NCBI GenBank assembly: GCA_949752745.1 | Contig: OX457029.1 | Coordinates: forward strand, 13,022,039 to 13,086,038 | DNA from: Protula sp. h YS-2021 | Taxonomy: Eukaryota; Annelida; Polychaeta; Sabellida; Serpulidae | Length of the DNA: 64,000 nt | Direction of reading: 5' to 3' | In this document: positions 60,377-64,000 of the stretch, piece after piece | Layout of the letters: each line of letters starts with the position of its first letter | How positions within the stretch are numbered: the first letter of the stretch is position 1 | Made by a program: the position numbers and the translations under genes | Notes under the pieces: generated by a model | Told to the model about the DNA's origin: nothing | Database searches by the model: none | What the model saw: only the letters and a program-made list of their open reading frames with translations

Positions 60377-62877
60377 TGTTTATGTTATAATGGAGATAGA
60401 TACTGGTGCAGTCGTGCTTTGTATGGGATTCGAGCACTTATGGAAGGCCAATGAACTCACTCGTTCACGGACCTCCCACGCATGCTCGAATCCCATACAA
60501 AGCACTCAGTCCCATGATCTATCCCCATGTTGGTAGTATTGAAAAGAGTTGTACCTTAAAGTTAGCATCTGCTTAGCATGCATTAAAATCAAAGACATTT
60601 TTAAAATTATTGCGAAAGAAGAATTAGTTATATTATTGAGATCGAAGTAAATTTGCAGACAATGTAAAACATTCGTATCGATTGAATATAAATATATATA
60701 TGTTACAGTCAATGTTGGAAACCCGCCATTTCACGAAATGGCAAACCGTGTTGGGTAAATTCGCGTAATGCCTAAAATCTTTTGCCGTTTCACGAAATAA
60801 CCTAAAAGTTAGGTTATTTCACGAAATTACCTAAATTTTCGGTTTGCCATTACGCGAAATGGCAAACTGTTATCTACAACAAGAGACTATCACAGGAATC
60901 CGAAAAAACAGTAGTTTGAATTGTTTATTGATAAAAAAGGGTAATACCATCAATCCTACGAGAATGTTTCACACCGCACGATGAACGATATGAATATCAC
61001 ATCACCGCATTGCAGAATTTCGTATCTGAATATATGTATCTATATATAAGGTTGCTTTAGAAATTATGGGGACCAGGCATATATATATTGTAGATATGGC
61101 ATTAGCGGTCCCAAATATATTTTGCATGTTTTTAATTTTGTTTTGCATCTATTTGAATTTTTTGGGAATTTTTGATAAAAAGTAAAGATAAAGATATAAT
61201 ATGATGCATAAAATTAAAAATAACAAATATTTGGAAAAATAATATTATTTGTAAAATCGAAATTATAAAGCGGTCTCGCTTATGCCAATTTTTTACAATA
61301 TATAAAACTTAGAATGTATCAAATATAACAAAAATCTGGCGAAAAATTGGACTGGAAATGATATTCCAATGTTAATTCTGTACAACAACATTAACATTCA
61401 ATGCTTTCAACAAATATATCACATGTAGCACGAAAGATAAAACTATCGGGACCGGCTTTTGGTCCCCACCGATAACTTCCCGATCTCGATAATGCCTTTT
61501 GTAAAGGACATTCGGTCCTGATAATGCCTAAATAAAAAATAATATATATATATATACATAAAATAATATATATATATTAAATTTAATGTCTTACCCGTTA
61601 TAGAGTGCGTTGTCTGTTACGCTGTGAAGATTAAATAATCCACATGAGGAGTAGTACTGGAACAAGCAGTGTACCCATCCCGGCGCTTTTTCATTTAGTA
61701 CATCTGCGAGTTATTATAATTTTTGTAACTTATGCAAATGCTAGTTGAAATCACAAACAATATTGAAAGTCTTGGTATTCACATTAATCGGTTCACCTAC
61801 GCCATTTGGACATAGCCAACTCCCTGCTTATTCATAATGAATGCATGACACACCCAAACTAAAGAAAATGTTGCACTTACTTGTGTGCTGCACACGCTAA
61901 TAAACCAAAGTTTCTGGACAGTAAGAAACTAGACATAAACTTCATTACGCACACGGCATCATGGGCGCATTGAAGAAAAAACGTGTAGTCTCCAGACCAT
62001 GGTAATTGTTCAAACAGCCCTATGTATTAACAGCCCTATGGCTCAAAATAAAGACAAAATAATCAAAATGGTTGGATAGAATGTCCATTGCAATCTTAAA
62101 TTTAAACCAAATGTATTCCAATAATATTTCAATATCTTCTGAGAAATACCTGTAGACGACAACAATTTGTTGGAAGGGATAAGTGCCCAGCGTTAATTGC
62201 TTTGGGTTAATCATATTTTCACTGCTGTGATATTTAAATGTATGGGTCTGTTTTAAAATGGGTCATATTTGATATATTATGAAACTCCATTATTGTTTGT
62301 CCTGCAACAACCAGCTCGTTTAACTTTTTTTCCAAAACTACTCTATAGGATCTGTTGGTGTTATTGTGTTTTTGCACTTTTAAATTCTAATGTTATCAGA
62401 TAAAACATGTTCTGCTGTATTGTGATCATGTGGGAAGATGCTTTGAAGTCAAAAATAAGTGAGTTTAAATGTTGTAAAAATTCTGAACAGAAAAATGCTA
62501 GGATGTGTTTATGCGTAAAATTATAGCTGTGAGATTACTTCGCTCTTTAAATGATAATATTGGTAGAACTTAGCTATGATCTATATAAAAAATGTCAGAT
62601 TCCCTATCAGTAAACAAACACATATTGCATTAAACAAGACAGAACAATTAGAACGAAAACATTGAATAAGTTTTCTTTTATATTTTGTGCACCAGGCTAA
62701 TAAGCGACAAATTTGTACACAAAAGATTTTACTTAAATAAAGGCAGGTCCTCTATCTAATATATAGCATTGAACATCGAAATGGCTAAATTTGTTAGAAA
62801 ATATGGTTCGGGCAAAGGCGCTGTTGGACACGAAATCAGGATTTGCATAAAGAGTTTGCAGATAAAGAGTAGTTATA

Positions 62878-63475
62878 TATCAACAACCCATAGTCGTATA
62901 TTAACAGCATCGGTTTTGTATATTAACAATAAGAATTCGGTATATTAACAACATGAATTCGTTATGTTTAAAGTATTGGCTTGGTGTAGTAAGAGCATGG
63001 ATTCGACAGTCCGAGAGAATGACCTAAAAGCATATGTATTAACAGAGTAGATTCAAATGCTTAACGTGCAGACCATAGAGTTTACAAAGGTTTCGACATA
63101 TTAAGAGCATGGATTCGTCATATTTACCACATACAGGTTCAATTTATAAACAACAGAGATTCTTATTTCACCAGTACAAATTAGCAGCATGAAAGGTTAA
63201 AGAACACCATTGGCATATCAAGAGCATGGATTCGGTACACTAACCACATGGAGTTGCTATGTTTTCAGCATGAATCCGATGTAATAACAACAAACATTCT
63301 TCTGTTAGTAACATGGATATTGGTATCTTGACAGGGCTGACTTAGATAGTAAACGGCAGGAATTCATGTATTCACAATAAGAGTCCGGTATGGTAACTAC
63401 AAAACATGTCATTAACAACAAGGATTTAGTATATCAACAGCACGTATTCGGAACAGTTACTCCATAGATTAACAG
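62878..63475 (-). repeat. Degenerate ~22-bp repeat downstream of copy 4
   Basis: The same array as at 9240-9850, on the minus strand, missing a few units near 63130. Confidence 0.65.
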
Positions 63476-64000
63476 CATAATCCCTCTGGTGTATTTAGCG
63501 AACATAATGTCTCACTTTGATTAAAATCAAAACTGTAGCCAAATATTTCAAAATCTAACCTATAATGATTATAAAGCTGTTTAATTATATCAGGATCCAG
63601 TTCCTGAAATTCATCCAAATATCTGCCTTCCGTAATATTCTTGATTTGATTTTCCGCAGGATCTAATAGACGTCCTCTTTTACGATTTCTAGAAAACTTT
63701 TTTAAGGCGTTAGAATTGTTCAATAGCTTTAGAATGTGTTGCGCATCTGTGTCCATGCTTTCAAGTCTCAGTATGTAGTCATAGGGAATATGACACGGCG
63801 AACACCTGTCTACGAAACGGCTCCAGTGACCATCGTTTGAGTAGCGTTTGCCTGATAATATCATTGAAAGAAATTCGGGAAAATTGGCGCTCGTGTTTAA
63901 TTCTTTTCTCCTTTTATCCGAATTACCAAAAGTGTTGATAATATATCTACGCATTACTTGAAAATAACTTTCGCTATCGTGGCCTTTTTCCAGCGTTACT
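63469..64000 (-). CDS. HNK-1-type sulfotransferase copy 4 (5' part beyond window)
   Basis: The frame is open from the window end (VTLEKGHDSESYFQV) to the stop at 63469, about 176 codons, and aligns with the C-terminal half of copy 1 with an intact end (NTPEGLCC). The KGHD residues are present. The PAPS-binding motifs, intron and exon 1 would lie past 64000, so whether the gene is intact cannot be judged. It is the nearest to copy 1 in its flanks. Confidence 0.8.
   Translation of the reverse strand, partial: VTLEKGHDSESYFQVMRRYIINTFGNSDKRRKELNTSANFPEFLSMILSGKRYSNDGHWSRFVDRCSPCHIPYDYILRLESMDTDAQHILKLLNNSNALKKFSRNRKRGRLLDPAENQIKNITEGRYLDEFQELDPDIIKQLYNHYRLDFEIFGYSFDFNQSETLCSLNTPEGLCC

Larger units (their letters stand above)
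60377..64000 (-). repeat. Block B, reversed copy with sulfotransferase copy 4 (cut by window)
   Basis: Close reverse complement of 8750-12345: foldback (60393-60530), hairpin cluster (60720-60870), GGCATTATC element (61075-61535), non-coding sequence, 22-bp array (about 62878-63475), gene. It resembles the forward copy more than the 42.7-kb copy because both share the hairpin insert. Confidence 0.85.

Overview
The window is animal nuclear DNA: AT-rich, intron-containing, and dominated by repeats, trinucleotide microsatellites, small inverted-repeat elements and non-LTR retrotransposons. The only host-type genes are two families of Golgi carbohydrate sulfotransferases. Their lineage-specific multiplication, the CpG-palindrome repeats (AACGTT, GACGTC) and the L1/Tx1 and CR1/L2 elements fit a marine invertebrate, most likely a mollusc. 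That placement is an inference.

Layout: the window is an array of large duplicated blocks. Block A (1-7161) recurs almost unchanged at 50613-59727 and as an older, diverged copy at about 26.7-38.7 kb. Block B carries a two-exon HNK-1-type sulfotransferase gene. It lies forward at 7.34-12.35 kb and reversed at 42.7-48.15 kb and 60.4-64.0 kb, with a truncated reversed fragment at 20.9-23.1 kb. Block C is at 12.69-15.0 kb and 48.2-50.6 kb and is followed each time by the start of a block A copy. Blocks A, B and C meet at (AAT)n/(TTA)n tracts lying in opposite orientation on the two sides of forward B, so B looks like a segment that has flipped.

Genes: sulfotransferase copy 1 (7994-9252, +) is the only copy here with exon 1, a GT-AG intron and a full second exon, giving 385 codons. 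Copy 2 (22453-23104, -) has lost its N-terminal half at a head-to-head junction with a CHST15-like gene. Copy 3 (45752-47000, -) has a lost splice acceptor and a late frameshift. Copy 4 (63469 to the window end, -) is cut by the window edge. A second family, similar to CHST15 (GalNAc4S-6ST), has one copy with an intact catalytic part (23147-24240) and two remnants sharing one internal deletion (19906-20640, 53086-53800).

Mobile DNA: an L1/Tx1-type LINE (30938-37972) sits between 15-bp target duplications inside the older block A copy. Its ORF1 reads, in one frame across a single stop codon, into an uninterrupted NADAR (YbiA/DUF1768-like) domain. NADAR enzymes elsewhere act on N-glycosidic bonds and ADP-ribosylated guanine, so an ORF1-NADAR fusion is the most unusual system in the window. 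A decayed CR1/L2 element on the minus strand (38.75-41.84 kb) is itself interrupted by an insert with a tRNA-like SINE head. A 589-bp GACGTC-rich MITE can be shown against its empty site.
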